Positions 8,092 to 17,254 of a stretch of DNA of 64,000 nt are shown here, one piece after another. The notes beneath the pieces were generated by a model. That model did not search any database and had not been told where the DNA came from. It worked only from the letters and a program-made list of their open reading frames with translations. Source of the DNA: Pelagicoccus sp. GTDB lineage: Bacteria > Verrucomicrobiota > Verrucomicrobiia > Opitutales > Opitutaceae. The position numbers and the translations under genes were made by a program. The stretch is taken from NCBI GenBank assembly GCA_028284635.1, contig JANQRJ010000095.1, positions 45,104 to 109,103 of the forward strand, read 5' to 3'. Position 1 is the first letter of the stretch, and the number at the start of each line of letters is the position of its first letter.

Positions 8092-9861
8092 CTACTCGCC
8101 GAGTTTCTTGTCGAGCAAGCCCTTGAGAAGATCGGCGGGCTTGTCGCCGACCTCGCCTTCCAGGCCAAGCTTCTTACCAGCTTCGTCTAGCAGCTTTTTC
8201 TTGCCAGCAGATACGAGCAGCCTCTGTAGAGCGTTGGACTCGAGTTTCACGCCAGGGCTGTCAAGCGGGCCCCTGATATTCAGCGGCAGGGTGATGCCAT
8301 CGAGGTCGACTGGATTGCCGCCTACGCGGGCTACAGCGCCATCGAAAGTAACCTGGGCAACCAAGTCGTTTTCCAGAGCTCCGATCAATCCGCTAATGTC
8401 GATATCCATCGTCCCTCCAGAGATGACAGGTTCGCCAGAATTCTTCAGGGATGCGGCGAATCCATCTACTGGATACGCTTTCAAAAACATAGCGACTTCG
8501 TTGCTGCCAGTGCCACTCGCTCCGCCGAGGGAGAGCTTAGCACTCAGTCGATCGTCCTCGGAATCGAGGCTGAGCATGGGTGGAGCTGCCACCAAGCCGG
8601 GATGGGTGGAAAGGTCCGAGCCGATGATGTCGAGCTCGATCCCGCCGAGATAGGGAGCATCGACTCCTTTCGCTTCGAAGCGGTGTATCCAGAAAGTGGG
8701 GCTGCCTTCGGTAAGAAAATCGGCCTTCACGTTCGCGTATCCCGAGGATTGGATACGGCTATTGAGTTGCTCTTCCCAACTGATCGACTCCTCCTTTGGA
8801 GCGTCGCCCGCCGTCAATTTGGCAAGCCAGCGCTTGGCCTGAGCGAGGCGCTTCTTCCAGATATCGGCGTTTTCCAGCACGCTGCCTAGATCGTCGAAGT
8901 CAGGCAGCTCGATTTTCCGGTCAGTCTGAGGCGGTGGGCCGATCCGTTTGCCAGGGTTCTCGCGACGCTGCCCAGTGGCAGCATCCTCTACGATAAGCTG
9001 GTCGACGGAAAAGCGTTTTCGCAGCAAGTCAGCGGTATTGAGGTCGGCCACGATACGCTTGCCTTCGAAAACATTCGTATCCAGTTCCTGGGGATCCGCC
9101 ATAGCAAGCCCGAGAACCTCAAGCTTGCTCTCCCCCAATTTCAGATTCACGGCTTCCAGATCTACTGTGGCGCCATTGACCGTCTCCAAGTTCGACTTGG
9201 CAAGCGAGGTCAGCATCGGGCCTGAGAGCCAGCTCAGTCCGAAATAACCGACCGCGACAAGTACGAGAACAAGCCCCACGCCCCAGATACGAAAGGGGTT
9301 GCCAATCCTTTTCGCCATAAGCTCCTCGTAGGTTTTCCTACCTCTGCCACTGCCGAGGAAGACGAACTTCATCACCTTGACCCACTTTTTCGTGGAATAC
9401 CTCTGCAAGCGTTCCGAGTTCTCGGAAGCCTCCGCCATTTTGCGACGGTAGCTGTTGATGCTGCGAGATAGAAAAGAGCCAAGGGCCAGGCCTAGCAATA
9501 GCGCCACCGGCTGCCCACCGGCCGCCACGTAGTAGTCGAGTCCTGAATACGCTGTCACCGGAGCGTTTATCAGAGCTTTGAAGAGCCCCTGAGTGGGACC
9601 TTCCAGAAGGATTCGCCCGATAGCGAATAACACGGGAAGCGAGAGCAGGAAAACGAGCTTGCCGAGCAGGAACACCAAGCCTGCCAGGAAAAGATTGGCA
9701 TTTAGGATCAGAAGCAGAAAGGTCCACAAGACGACGAGACCAGGAGCTTGAGCGAAGCCGGGGAGGAATCCCAGCAGGGAGCCAAGTACGCAGGCAGCGT
9801 AGATTTGAAATGGCGTGGCCTTGCCGCGGACGAGGGAACCGATTTTGCGAGTGATGATCAT
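8092..9861 (-). CDS. Large membrane protein, TIGR03546-like N-terminus joined to AsmA/TIGR03545-like C-terminus
   Basis: 589 residues. The first ~150 residues carry several hydrophobic segments (for example VVLWTFLLLILNANLFLAGLVF given here as landmarks 43-64, and a second group at 65-130), like the TIGR03546 family. A further membrane helix near 195-215 is followed by a long soluble region. That region has AsmA/DUF748-like beta-rich segments (VNGATVDLEAVNLKL; LPLNIRGPLDSPGVKLES) like TIGR03545. From memory, these two families are usually separate neighbouring genes; here they form one chain. The likely place is the inner membrane with the C-terminal part in the periplasm, perhaps in envelope lipid handling. 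The family names are recalled, not searched. Confidence 0.65.
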   Translation of the reverse strand: MIITRKIGSLVRGKATPFQIYAACVLGSLLGFLPGFAQAPGLVVLWTFLLLILNANLFLAGLVFLLGKLVFLLSLPVLFAIGRILLEGPTQGLFKALINAPVTAYSGLDYYVAAGGQPVALLLGLALGSFLSRSINSYRRKMAEASENSERLQRYSTKKWVKVMKFVFLGSGRGRKTYEELMAKRIGNPFRIWGVGLVLVLVAVGYFGLSWLSGPMLTSLAKSNLETVNGATVDLEAVNLKLGESKLEVLGLAMADPQELDTNVFEGKRIVADLNTADLLRKRFSVDQLIVEDAATGQRRENPGKRIGPPPQTDRKIELPDFDDLGSVLENADIWKKRLAQAKRWLAKLTAGDAPKEESISWEEQLNSRIQSSGYANVKADFLTEGSPTFWIHRFEAKGVDAPYLGGIELDIIGSDLSTHPGLVAAPPMLSLDSEDDRLSAKLSLGGASGTGSNEVAMFLKAYPVDGFAASLKNSGEPVISGGTMDIDISGLIGALENDLVAQVTFDGAVARVGGNPVDLDGITLPLNIRGPLDSPGVKLESNALQRLLVSAGKKKLLDEAGKKLGLEGEVGDKPADLLKGLLDKKLGE

Positions 9862-10009
9862 AGGACGAATTGGGTGTAGGACAGGGAGCGAAGCTTCGAC
9901 AGGCTCTATCGAATCCAGTGCCCCAAATACCAGTATCCCCGTTTATCCAAGTCAAAGCCGTAGCAGAGGTTTTTCTAAAAGTAAGCCCCCTACAGCCGAT
10001 CTCCGTGAT

Positions 10010-10204
10010 ATGAAAAAACGTGCGTTTCTCGCCATCGCTACCGCCGCCCTGCTGACTCTCTCATACGGGTGCGTGGCAACGATCCCCGTCAAGGCCGCCA
10101 CCAAAGGAGCGAAGCTTGGAGTCAAGACCGCGAAAGCCGGGGTGAAAACGACTGTCAAAGCTGGAGCGGCCGTCATCCCCGACAGCGACGAGAAGAAGGA
10201 CTGA
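10010..10204 (+). CDS. Small putative lipoprotein
   Basis: 64 residues from the ATG at 10010. The open frame extends upstream to 9815, but that part has no signal features, whereas this start gives MKKRAFLAIATAALLTLS and then a lipobox-like YGC with Cys21. The mature part is a basic, Ala/Lys/Val-rich amphipathic run with a repeated 'GxKxxVKxxxKAG' pattern, ending in DSDEKKD. It is probably a lipidated, envelope-bound peptide. The function is unknown. Confidence 0.65.
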   Translation: MKKRAFLAIATAALLTLSYGCVATIPVKAATKGAKLGVKTAKAGVKTTVKAGAAVIPDSDEKKD

Positions 10205-10242
10205 GCAGCCAGCGGAATGCTCGCCCTACGCGGAGCGGAAAT

Positions 10243-10683
10243 CTACTCGCCGACTCGAACGGTAATCGTGATCTCTTCCGAGATCAAAGCCGGATCGTGC
10301 GGAATGTGCAGCTTGTCGCCCAAGATCAGCTGAAGTCGGTGTTCGCCTTCCGGCAGCGTTAGCTCGGCTTCCGTCTGACCTTTCCCGAAATGGATCAGCT
10401 TGTCGCTCATGGGCATAGGCAGATCCATTGCCGGCAGCTCGTCGGCGTTGATCAAAATATGATGATGACCGGTGCCCGGAATATCGACTCCTGCAGGAGC
10501 GACTCCCATTCCTTTAAGACCAAACCGGACTGTAAAAGTCGTTCCCACTATATCGCCATCAACCGGCGATATTATATAAACTTCGGCCCCGGGAACAGAC
10601 GGCGTACGCTCCAAAGCCTGGAGTGAAACGGTCGCGCAAAAAAACATTAAAAAGAATGCGACGGCATTGAAGATGTATTTCAT
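10243..10683 (-). CDS. DUF4399-type secreted protein
   Basis: 146 residues. The ATG at 10681-10683 was chosen because a good ribosome-binding site (GGAAGG, 7 bases before it) precedes it and it gives a clean signal peptide (KYIFNAVAFFLMFFCATVSLQA). The longer frame up to 10764 lacks both. The mature part has the DUF4399 features: ISPVDGDIV, then GTGHHHILINAD with a His triplet, then LPEGEHRLQLILGD and an H-PHDPALISEEITITV end. It is likely exported to the periplasm. The biochemical role of the family is not established; the His-rich loop hints at metal binding. Confidence 0.8.
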   Translation of the reverse strand: MKYIFNAVAFFLMFFCATVSLQALERTPSVPGAEVYIISPVDGDIVGTTFTVRFGLKGMGVAPAGVDIPGTGHHHILINADELPAMDLPMPMSDKLIHFGKGQTEAELTLPEGEHRLQLILGDKLHIPHDPALISEEITITVRVGE

Positions 10684-11135
10684 ACGCACAGCCTTCCCAC
10701 TACCGAATGGAATGTCAAACAGGTGATCGCAGCTCTCAATTGCTCGCAAGAAACATGAGTACATGGACGTGTCGAAGTCCGGGTAAGCACTTATATTATA
10801 GTAACTTATTCAGGACTTTCTTAGAAGCAGAGCGGGGAAACTGCGTCACGATATCTTTTCATTAAACATCTTTCCAGCGGGCACGCCCTATGCTCTAACC
10901 GATCCAAACCAACCATGAATTTTCGAACCCAAAACAGCTTCGCAATCCACTCTCGCCAGCGACGCGACGAGCTACCCCATTGCATCGGGACCACGGCTCG
11001 ACCTGGAGATCGACAATTGAGCTAGCGGCATCACGCGCCATGCGGAACTTCGAAGAGCGATTGCCAAACCAAGCCGAACGAAGTCGAGCATTTCGGCCTT
11101 TTCCATCAACCAACCACTCTCACTCACAGGAAGAA
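10684..11135. other. Divergent intergenic region
   Basis: 450 bases between the DUF4399 gene (minus) and the GNAT gene (plus). No ORF here is convincing. On the minus strand a perfect -10 hexamer lies at 10795-10800. The rest shows no repeat or hairpin I can support. Confidence 0.5.
10795..10800 (-). promoter_or_regulatory. Possible -10 element of the DUF4399 gene
   Basis: On the minus strand this reads TATAAT. The best -35-like hexamer 18 bases upstream matches TTGACA at only 3 of 6 positions. It lies about 110 bases before the DUF4399 start. Weak evidence. Confidence 0.28.
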
Positions 11136-11657
11136 ATGAATGCATACAAAGCATCCTCCCCAATCACACCTTCAGTCCTAGTCACCGAACGACTCGCAAT
11201 GAGAACACCTCGACTCGAGGACGCCTACGCTCTACGTGACCTCGCCCGGGCCGACAAGACTTTCGCCCAAGCGACGGTGGGTGACGTGCCAAACTCGCTT
11301 GAAAGCGCCTGCACTGCTATCGCTCGCATGCTCGAAGACCGCGCCAACGGCACCGGAGCCTGGTGGGTCGTTGTCGAAAAAGACAGCCTGCGCATCGTCG
11401 GCCTCACCGGCTACAGCGACCGGACCCCCGGTCTCGGACTCGTAAACGCTCTCGCCACAGACGTCATGGGCAAAGGCTACGCCCGCGAAACCATCGAAGC
11501 GCTCCTCAATCTCGACCCGCTTCGCGACCTGCTCCGTCAAGCAGACAAGAAGATCGCAGACGACATAGCCGAGCCGGACGAGCCCGCCGCCCGCTGGTAC
11601 TGGCGCAGCAAAACGAGCAACCAAGGCAGCTCCCGTCAGCCGCAGCGCTGCGCCTGA
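11136..11657 (+). CDS. GNAT-family acetyltransferase, C-terminus degenerate
   Basis: 173 residues from the ATG at 11136, which follows an AGGAA ribosome-binding site. The open frame extends back to 10980 without support. The start TERLAMRTPRLEDAYAL is typical of RimJ/RimL-type GNAT enzymes, and GKGYARETIEALL is the acetyl-CoA pyrophosphate loop. After that loop the expected C-terminal half (the Asn-x2-Ser region and the GF ending) is missing. It is replaced by a low-complexity charged tail (SKTSNQGSSRQPQRC). Other frames do not restore it. The gene is probably truncated and may be inactive. Confidence 0.55.
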   Translation: MNAYKASSPITPSVLVTERLAMRTPRLEDAYALRDLARADKTFAQATVGDVPNSLESACTAIARMLEDRANGTGAWWVVVEKDSLRIVGLTGYSDRTPGLGLVNALATDVMGKGYARETIEALLNLDPLRDLLRQADKKIADDIAEPDEPAARWYWRSKTSNQGSSRQPQRCA

Positions 11658-11940
11658 CTCTACTTAGCTAAATGATATTTGCAGGGCTGGCGCTTGCCGC
11701 CACGCCGCGTAGGTTCGAACTCTTCTCTGCCTTTCAACGACACGGCGGCAAATGCTAGCCATGCAAACCATCTAACCAAGGAGAACTGAAGCGCGGCAGG
11801 CCAACACTCTCCACGCTGTAGCCGATCTCGACAGAGATTGGACAGCTTTCATGCAATCCGGAAAGCGAAACACGCGGAGAGTTTTGTAGACAAATTCCCC
11901 AAGATCGCCTTTCTCTCAGCTCCCACTTCCGGGATCCCAT

Positions 11941-12954
11941 ATGAAGAAAGCGCTTATAACCGGCATCACTGGCCAAGATGGTTCCTACCTCGCCGAGCTC
12001 CTGCTCTCCAAAGGCTACGAAGTGCACGGCATCATCCGACGCGCATCAACCTTCAACACAGATCGGATCGACCATCTCTACCAAGACCCTCACGTCAACG
12101 GCGTGAAGCTCTTCCTCCACTACGGGGACCTCGCCGACTCCGTGCAGATGGTAAAGCTGCTTTACGACCTTCAGCCAGACGAAATCTACAATCTCGGCGC
12201 TCAAAGCCATGTGCGCGTCTCCTTCGATATTCCCGAATACACCGGAGACGTCGTTGGAATCGGTTCGGTCCGTATTCTCGAGGCCATCCGAGAAGCCGAC
12301 CTCGTCAAAAAGACCCGCTACTACCAAGCCTCCTCCTCCGAGATGTACGGCAAGGTCCAAGAAGTCCCGCAAACCGAAGCGACCCCTTTCTGGCCTCGCT
12401 CCCCTTACGGCTGCGCCAAGATGTACGCCCACTGGCTCACCGTAAACTACCGCGAGTCCTACGACCTGTTCGCCTGCTCCGGCATTCTCTTCAACCACGA
12501 GTCCCCCCGCCGAGGCGAAACCTTCGTCACTCGCAAAATCACCCGAGCCGCCACCCGCATCAAAATGGGACTTCAAGACAAGCTTTACCTTGGCAACCTC
12601 GACGCCCAACGCGACTGGGGCTACGCCAAAGAGTACGTCGAAATGATGTGGCTCATGCTCCAGCAGGACCAGCCAGACGACTACGTAGTCGCTACCAACG
12701 AGACCCACTCCGTCAAGGAATTCGTCCAGGAAACCTTCGCCCTCCTAGACCTCGACTGGGAAAAATACGTCGAATACGATAAACGCTACGAACGCCCTGC
12801 CGAAGTCGATCTCCTTATCGGCAACCCCGCCAAAGCCCGCAAGCAGCTCGGCTGGGAACCCAAGGTCAAGTTCAAGGAGCTCGTCAAGATCATGACCGAA
12901 GCCGACCTCAAACTCGCCCAAGACGAAGCCAAAATCAAAGCGGCCCTCGCCTAG
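11941..12954 (+). CDS. gmd: GDP-mannose 4,6-dehydratase
   Basis: 337 residues, an extended short-chain dehydrogenase. The NADP-binding loop [13 protein letters not shown] is at residues 8-20, followed by the family-specific [15 protein letters not shown]. The catalytic region has SSSEMYGK, then [12 protein letters not shown] with the Tyr-x3-Lys pair, and [16 protein letters not shown], which is highly typical of Gmd. It converts GDP-D-mannose to GDP-4-keto-6-deoxymannose. With the fucose synthase at 13528 it forms a two-step GDP-L-fucose pathway. The GxxExxY gene lies between the two. Confidence 0.95.
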   Translation: MKKALITGITGQDGSYLAELLLSKGYEVHGIIRRASTFNTDRIDHLYQDPHVNGVKLFLHYGDLADSVQMVKLLYDLQPDEIYNLGAQSHVRVSFDIPEYTGDVVGIGSVRILEAIREADLVKKTRYYQASSSEMYGKVQEVPQTEATPFWPRSPYGCAKMYAHWLTVNYRESYDLFACSGILFNHESPRRGETFVTRKITRAATRIKMGLQDKLYLGNLDAQRDWGYAKEYVEMMWLMLQQDQPDDYVVATNETHSVKEFVQETFALLDLDWEKYVEYDKRYERPAEVDLLIGNPAKARKQLGWEPKVKFKELVKIMTEADLKLAQDEAKIKAALA

Positions 12955-13040
12955 CGTAGGTTTGAATTGTCAGGATCCGCTACGCGGATATAGATCGGCC
13001 AAGGCCGGAAAGGCTTCCAACACAGCCAACCCATCTTTCG

Positions 13041-13065
13041 AACCTAACGCCGCGAAGCGGCGCCT
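13041..13065 (+). repeat. Direct repeat flanking GxxExxY gene 1 (left copy)
   Basis: A 25-base sequence beginning AACCTAACGCCGC. It is repeated at 13476-13500 with 22 of 25 bases identical; the three differences are all G to A. Inside it is the palindrome CGCCGC-GAA-GCGGCG (13048-13062). Together the copies bracket the GxxExxY gene. Confidence 0.7.
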
Positions 13066-13110
13066 ACGTGACCGAAGGTCGCCCTGAAAAAACCGCAACC
13101 ATTCCATACT

Positions 13111-13482
13111 GTGATCAAAGATCCCCTCACCTCTAAAATAATTTCAATTTGCCACGATGTTCACGCCGAACTCGGTCACGGTTTCAACGAAAAGATCTTC
13201 GAAAACAGCCTAGCTATCGCTCTGCGACAAGAAGGGTTCGAAGCCAAACAGCAAAGCCCTATTTCAGTATCATTCAGAGGCCACATTGTCGGAGAGTTCT
13301 TCGCTGATATTCTCGTCGAAAACAGCGTTATCCTCGAACTGAAGGCTCTAGAATCGCTACGTCCCGAACATCAAGCCCAGCTCATAAACTACCTAAAAGC
13401 TACAGGTCACCAAACCGGCCTTCTCCTCAACTTCGGAGCCCCGAAACTCGAGGTCCGGAGAGCCTTCCATCCCAAAACCTAA
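13111..13482 (+). CDS. GxxExxY-type protein (PD-(D/E)xK nuclease-like), copy 1
   Basis: 123 residues from a GTG start. It has the features of the GxxExxY family: an N-terminal helix with HDVHAELGHGF, the name motif present as GFNEKIF (Phe in place of Tyr), a core strand pair FADILVENSVILELKAL, and the end GLLLNFGAPKLEVRR. The Asp and the Glu-x-Lys of that core resemble a PD-(D/E)xK nuclease site. The family's cellular role is unknown. The gene lies inside a pair of 25-base direct repeats; the right copy contains the stop codon. This suggests insertion as a unit between gmd and fcl. A second, quite different member is at 54363. Confidence 0.82.
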   Translation: MIKDPLTSKIISICHDVHAELGHGFNEKIFENSLAIALRQEGFEAKQQSPISVSFRGHIVGEFFADILVENSVILELKALESLRPEHQAQLINYLKATGHQTGLLLNFGAPKLEVRRAFHPKT

Positions 13483-13500
13483 CGCCGCAAAACGGCACCT
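13476..13500 (+). repeat. Direct repeat flanking GxxExxY gene 1 (right copy)
   Basis: Matches 13041-13065 at 22 of 25 positions. It overlaps the stop codon of the GxxExxY gene (13480-13482). The internal palindrome is decayed to GCCGC-AAA-ACGGC. A further small palindrome, CCCGC-ATC-GCGGG, follows at 13505-13517. Confidence 0.7.
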
Positions 13501-13527
13501 GTGCCCCGCATCGCGGGACCCTGACAA

Positions 13528-14478
13528 ATGACTCCATCGTCAAAGATCTACATAGCCGGCCATCGAGGCATGGTCGGCTCCGCCATTATCCGCTACCTCC
13601 AGTCCCTCAGCTACCAAAACCTGATCACTGCCACCTCCGCCGAACTCGACCTAACCCGCCAGGCCGACGTCGAAGCCTTCTTTCAAACTGAAAAGCCCGA
13701 AGCCGTCATCATGGCCGCCGCCAAGGTAGGCGGCATCCATGCGAACAGTACATATCCAGCCGACTTCGGCTACCAGAACCTAGCCATCGCCACCAACACC
13801 ATACACGCCGCCTACCAGTCAAGCGTATCCAGATTTCTCTTCCTAGGCTCCTCCTGCATCTATCCCAAACTCGCCCCCCAGCCCCTCCACGAAGACAGCC
13901 TACTGACTGCGCCGCTCGAGCCAACCAACGAAGCCTATGCTATCGCCAAGATCGCCGGCCTCAAGCTCTGCCAATACTACCGCCAGCAGCACGGAGTCCT
14001 CTACCACTCCCTCATGCCCACCAACCTCTACGGTCCAGGCGACAACTACCACCCCGAAAACTCTCACCTCCTGCCCGCCCTCATACGCCGCTTCCACGAG
14101 GCAAAGGAAGCCAACGCCCCCCAAGTCGCCATCTGGGGCTCCGGCACTCCCCGACGCGAACTCATGCATGCCGACGATCTCGCCGAAGCCGCCATATTCG
14201 CCCTCCAACTACCAGACCCGCCCAATCTCCTCAACGCCGGCACCGGCGTTGAGCACTCCATCCGCCAAATCGCCGAACTCGTCGCCGACACCATCGGCTA
14301 CACCGGCCAAATCGTCACCGACCCCAGCAAACCCGACGGCACTCCCCGCAAGCTCATGGACGTCTCCCGCCTCCGCGACCTAGGCTGGACCGCCAAAATC
14401 CCGCTCGAAGAAGGCATCAGGAAAACCTACCCCATCTTCCTCGAAGAACAGCAACGCGGCACCCTCCGCTCGAGATAG
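13528..14478 (+). CDS. fcl: GDP-L-fucose synthase
   Basis: 316 residues, a short-chain dehydrogenase family epimerase/reductase. [14 protein letters not shown] is the diagnostic NADP loop. [31 protein letters not shown] and [15 protein letters not shown] (catalytic Tyr-x3-Lys) all match the family, as does [15 protein letters not shown]. It turns GDP-4-keto-6-deoxymannose into GDP-L-fucose, completing the pathway started by gmd at 11941. L-fucose is therefore a likely component of the glycan made by this locus. Confidence 0.95.
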   Translation: MTPSSKIYIAGHRGMVGSAIIRYLQSLSYQNLITATSAELDLTRQADVEAFFQTEKPEAVIMAAAKVGGIHANSTYPADFGYQNLAIATNTIHAAYQSSVSRFLFLGSSCIYPKLAPQPLHEDSLLTAPLEPTNEAYAIAKIAGLKLCQYYRQQHGVLYHSLMPTNLYGPGDNYHPENSHLLPALIRRFHEAKEANAPQVAIWGSGTPRRELMHADDLAEAAIFALQLPDPPNLLNAGTGVEHSIRQIAELVADTIGYTGQIVTDPSKPDGTPRKLMDVSRLRDLGWTAKIPLEEGIRKTYPIFLEEQQRGTLRSR

Positions 14479-14530
14479 GTCGCAACCCGCTACAAGTGAA
14501 CACAAGTCTCCCCTGACAACCTCCCCAAAC

Positions 14531-15475
14531 CTAGAACCCAGAACCCCAAACACCCAACTCCCCCTTCACCACCCTCTCAAGCCCCTCGCGCAGCGAAGTC
14601 TTCGGCTCCCAGCCCAGGGTCGAGCGGATCTTGTCGATATTCGCATGCGTCGCCATCTGGTCTCCAGAGCGAGCAGGCACGACATTGATCTTCGCCTTCC
14701 TGCCCATGATTTCCTCCACCGTTCGGATCGCCTCTCCAGTCGTCACGCTCCGATCCGTGCCAAGATTGAAAATCTCTCCCGCTGCCCTGCTCCAATTCGC
14801 CAGCGTAACCAGAATTCCATCACAGACATCGCCCACGTAGGTGAACGATCGCCGGTGTTCCTCGCTTCCCTCGAACAACGAGAACTCCTCCCCCAGCCCA
14901 ATCGCTCGAATCAGTCTCGGAAACAGCTTCTCTGGCCGCTCCCGTTCCCCGTAAACCGAAAACAGCCGCAACGAGCATGCCGAAAGCGCGCCGTCGCGAT
15001 GTGCTCGCATCGCCTCCGACTCCGCCGCAAGCTTGCTCTCCCCATACCAAGAAGCCGGCTTCGGTTCAGTCGTCTCCGCATCCATCGCGCGGATACCGTA
15101 GACCGAAGACGAAGAAACATTCACGAATCGACCCACCCCCGCAGCCCGAGCCGACTCAAGCAAACGCCGTGTCGCCAGAATGTTGTTACGCTCATAGTCC
15201 TCCTTTCTCGTAGCAGCCGAAATCCCAGGTTGCCCGGCTAGATGGACCACCGCATCTATCCCAGCCAAAGCCGCCCCCAAACCATCCGCAGCCAAATCCA
15301 GTTCGTGGATACGAATGCCCTCCTTCGCCAGCGCAGCCTCCGTCCCCCGCTTGATCGCAGGCGAATAGTAGGAATCAAAAGAATCCAGCCCCGAAACCCG
15401 AAAGCCACTCTCCACCAACTTCAAACAAAGGCTCGACCCAATGAAGCCAGCCGCACCCGTAACCAAAACTCTCAT
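14531..15475 (-). CDS. NAD-dependent nucleotide-sugar epimerase
   Basis: 314 residues from the ATG at 15473-15475, directly before the Rossmann loop VLVTGAAGFIGSS. An ATG 11 codons upstream is possible but would add an atypical extension. Motifs: HLAGQPGISAA, VSSSSVYG and WYGESKLAAE with the catalytic Tyr-x3-Lys, then RLFSVYGERERPEKLFPRLI, which recalls UDP-glucuronate 4-epimerases and related enzymes. The exact sugar cannot be read from the sequence. It points away from the fucose genes and in the same direction as the NusG-like gene upstream. Confidence 0.85.
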   Translation of the reverse strand: MRVLVTGAAGFIGSSLCLKLVESGFRVSGLDSFDSYYSPAIKRGTEAALAKEGIRIHELDLAADGLGAALAGIDAVVHLAGQPGISAATRKEDYERNNILATRRLLESARAAGVGRFVNVSSSSVYGIRAMDAETTEPKPASWYGESKLAAESEAMRAHRDGALSACSLRLFSVYGERERPEKLFPRLIRAIGLGEEFSLFEGSEEHRRSFTYVGDVCDGILVTLANWSRAAGEIFNLGTDRSVTTGEAIRTVEEIMGRKAKINVVPARSGDQMATHANIDKIRSTLGWEPKTSLREGLERVVKGELGVWGSGF

Positions 15476-15911
15476 TCGACCCCGAAAAAGCTCATAGCCC
15501 CCAAGCATGGCAAAGCAAATTAACAGGCCCCGCTCGCATCCTCAGTCGTAAAGCACCTCGCTCACTGCAAAAAGTCCAGTCATTGGTCAGCTGACAATAG
15601 TACTTCAGACCACAACGACTTCAGCCTCCGAGAGTCGTCCTACCGAACCAGAGACTCCGCGTCGCTCAGAAACTCGCACCTCTCCTCTCGTAAAGCGAAC
15701 TCTGTGCCCTACCTCCTACGAGCAAAACACCCAATGCAGGACACCTACGTGGCCAAAGGCCACCCCGACAATCCCCCCAGGACCCAACACCCAGAGTCCC
15801 AAATTCGGACTTCAGATTTAGTACCTCACCCCTCTAAAACGATCATGTTTGCGAGGGTTTCTTTCCTAAACATCTTCAGCCTACGGCTTATTGGCCTCCG
15901 GCTCTGCCGAC
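15476..15911. other. Intergenic region with palindromic repeat
   Basis: 436 bases between two minus-strand genes. It contains a REP-like element at 15746-15768, with GTGGCC-AAA-GGCCAC at 15749-15763. This element closely resembles 13064-13085 (CTACGTGACCGAAGGTCGCC). The small plus-strand frame over 15704-15928 has the composition of non-coding sequence and no family. The promoter for the epimerase gene presumably lies here. Confidence 0.5.
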
Positions 15912-16499
15912 TCAGGATTCCGTCTTAACAACCTTTCCCGCGTCCACCTCGACCTCGACCGACCGACTTAGAAACTCGACTAATACCCGAATCCGGTTCT
16001 TCGCAGGAAGGAGCTCGCTTACCACCCCTGAACTACCTACAAAAAGCTTCCCAGCAAACTCGACCGCATCGCCCACCTTCACCGCTGCATCCAATCTAGC
16101 AGCCCTCTCCATCTCTTCACAAAGCTCCTGCAGCTCGCCAATCACCTCATCCCCAACCACCGGATACCTCTCCCCTAAACGCACGAAGCCTGACACCCCC
16201 CGAGCATAGCTCACCTTGCGCAACTCCAAGCTGAGATCCAGCCTAGCGAAAAGGTATCCAGGAAACAAAGGCTCCATCGCCAAGCGAACCACTCCCCGCA
16301 ACCGCCGCTTCACGCGAGCCAACGGCAGGAAACAGTCCACTCCCAGTTCATCGCTCAAACAGGCCAAAGCCACCTGCTCGCTGCGCACCTTCGACTTCAG
16401 GCAATACCAATTCATCTTTGCCAGCCAACGAACACTCATTGCCTCCCGCAGTCCACCCCATTTCACCAAGTGATCTTTCCCTGAGAAGATTTTGTTCAT
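15912..16499 (-). CDS. NusG/RfaH-like specialised transcription elongation factor
   Basis: 195 residues if the first ATG is used. Later ATGs give MSVRW (from 16439) or MNWYC (from 16415); the last matches the usual NusG start best, but no ribosome-binding site decides. The NGN domain is clear: NWYCLKSKVRSEQVALACL, then DCFLPLARVKRRLRG and EPLFPGYLFARLDL. A KOW-type domain follows with VKVGDAVEFAGKLFVGSSG. Paralogues of this kind (RfaH, LoaP) ride on RNA polymerase and suppress termination in long polysaccharide operons. It lies beside such an operon but is read the opposite way. I found no copy of the E. coli ops element in the 17255-17556 leader. Confidence 0.88.
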   Translation of the reverse strand: MNKIFSGKDHLVKWGGLREAMSVRWLAKMNWYCLKSKVRSEQVALACLSDELGVDCFLPLARVKRRLRGVVRLAMEPLFPGYLFARLDLSLELRKVSYARGVSGFVRLGERYPVVGDEVIGELQELCEEMERAARLDAAVKVGDAVEFAGKLFVGSSGVVSELLPAKNRIRVLVEFLSRSVEVEVDAGKVVKTES

Positions 16500-16750
16500 T
16501 TTTTCTTGAACAAATCGAACCTCAAGCTAACCACAACCTCGATCCTACCCTCCGCAAACTTCCCGGCAGACGATCGAAGCAACTCACAGCCGCTTACCTA
16601 CACCCAGAAGGCCTCAGCAAAGCTTTCCGCTGAACAGCCAATGGCGGCAGCGTTTCTTCGAACGACGAAGAGATTCCGATTTTAGATCTGCAATCTTCTG
16701 CCGAGGCTCCAGCCTACGCAAGAGCAGCGCGACCAAACATTTCCAATCAA

Positions 16751-17254
16751 TTGGCAAGTAACACACAGCCAGCCATTTCAAACTTGGAGAGAGAGCTTAT
16801 CGCCTTCTTCGTAAACGCCGCCCAAGCCTTCGGTCTGCCAAAGTCCTACGGCGAAATCTACGGCCTCTATTTCGCCAGCGAACAGCCCCTCGCACTCGAC
16901 GATGTTATAGAACGCCTTCAAATCAGCAAAGGCTCCGCCAGCCAAGGCATCCGTTTTCTCAAGGAAATCAACGCCCTCAACACCGTCTACCAGCCAGGCA
17001 ATCGCAAGGACTACCACACGGCCGAAATGAGCCTGAGGCGCATCGCGGACGGATTTCTTCGACAACGTATCACCCCTCAACTCAAGGACGGAAACCAACG
17101 GCTCGCGCATCTGAGAAAGGAATACACCGACAAAGAATTGGGGTGCATAAAAGACAAGCTCAATAATATCGAAGCATGGTCTAAGAAGGCCAACTTGATC
17201 CTTCCTGTTGTATCTAAATTTTTAGGGCCAAAAAAGGAAACCTCAATCGTCTAG
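16751..17254 (+). CDS. GbsR/MarR-like winged-helix regulator
   Basis: 167 residues from a TTG start at 16751; no ATG is available upstream in frame. The region 20-85 forms a winged helix-turn-helix: GLPKSYGEIYGLYFAS, then LDDVIERLQISKGSASQGIRFL as the recognition helix pair, then a wing at YQPGNRKDYH. The C-terminal half is helical and charged, as in GbsR-type dimers. It lies immediately upstream of the long glycan operon and probably controls it, perhaps with the NusG-like protein. What it senses is not apparent. Confidence 0.8.
   Translation: MASNTQPAISNLERELIAFFVNAAQAFGLPKSYGEIYGLYFASEQPLALDDVIERLQISKGSASQGIRFLKEINALNTVYQPGNRKDYHTAEMSLRRIADGFLRQRITPQLKDGNQRLAHLRKEYTDKELGCIKDKLNNIEAWSKKANLILPVVSKFLGPKKETSIV

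Noticed and set aside
9815..10009. Upstream extension of the small lipoprotein gene
   Set aside because: The first 65 codons lack a signal peptide; the ATG at 10010 gives a signal sequence and lipobox-like Cys.
11838..12782. 314-codon frame overlapping gmd
   Set aside because: Arg/Pro/Ser-rich shadow; gmd in the other frame has all its motifs.
15704..15928. 74-codon plus-strand frame in the epimerase/NusG gap
   Set aside because: Contains a palindromic repeat, has no family and no ribosome-binding site.
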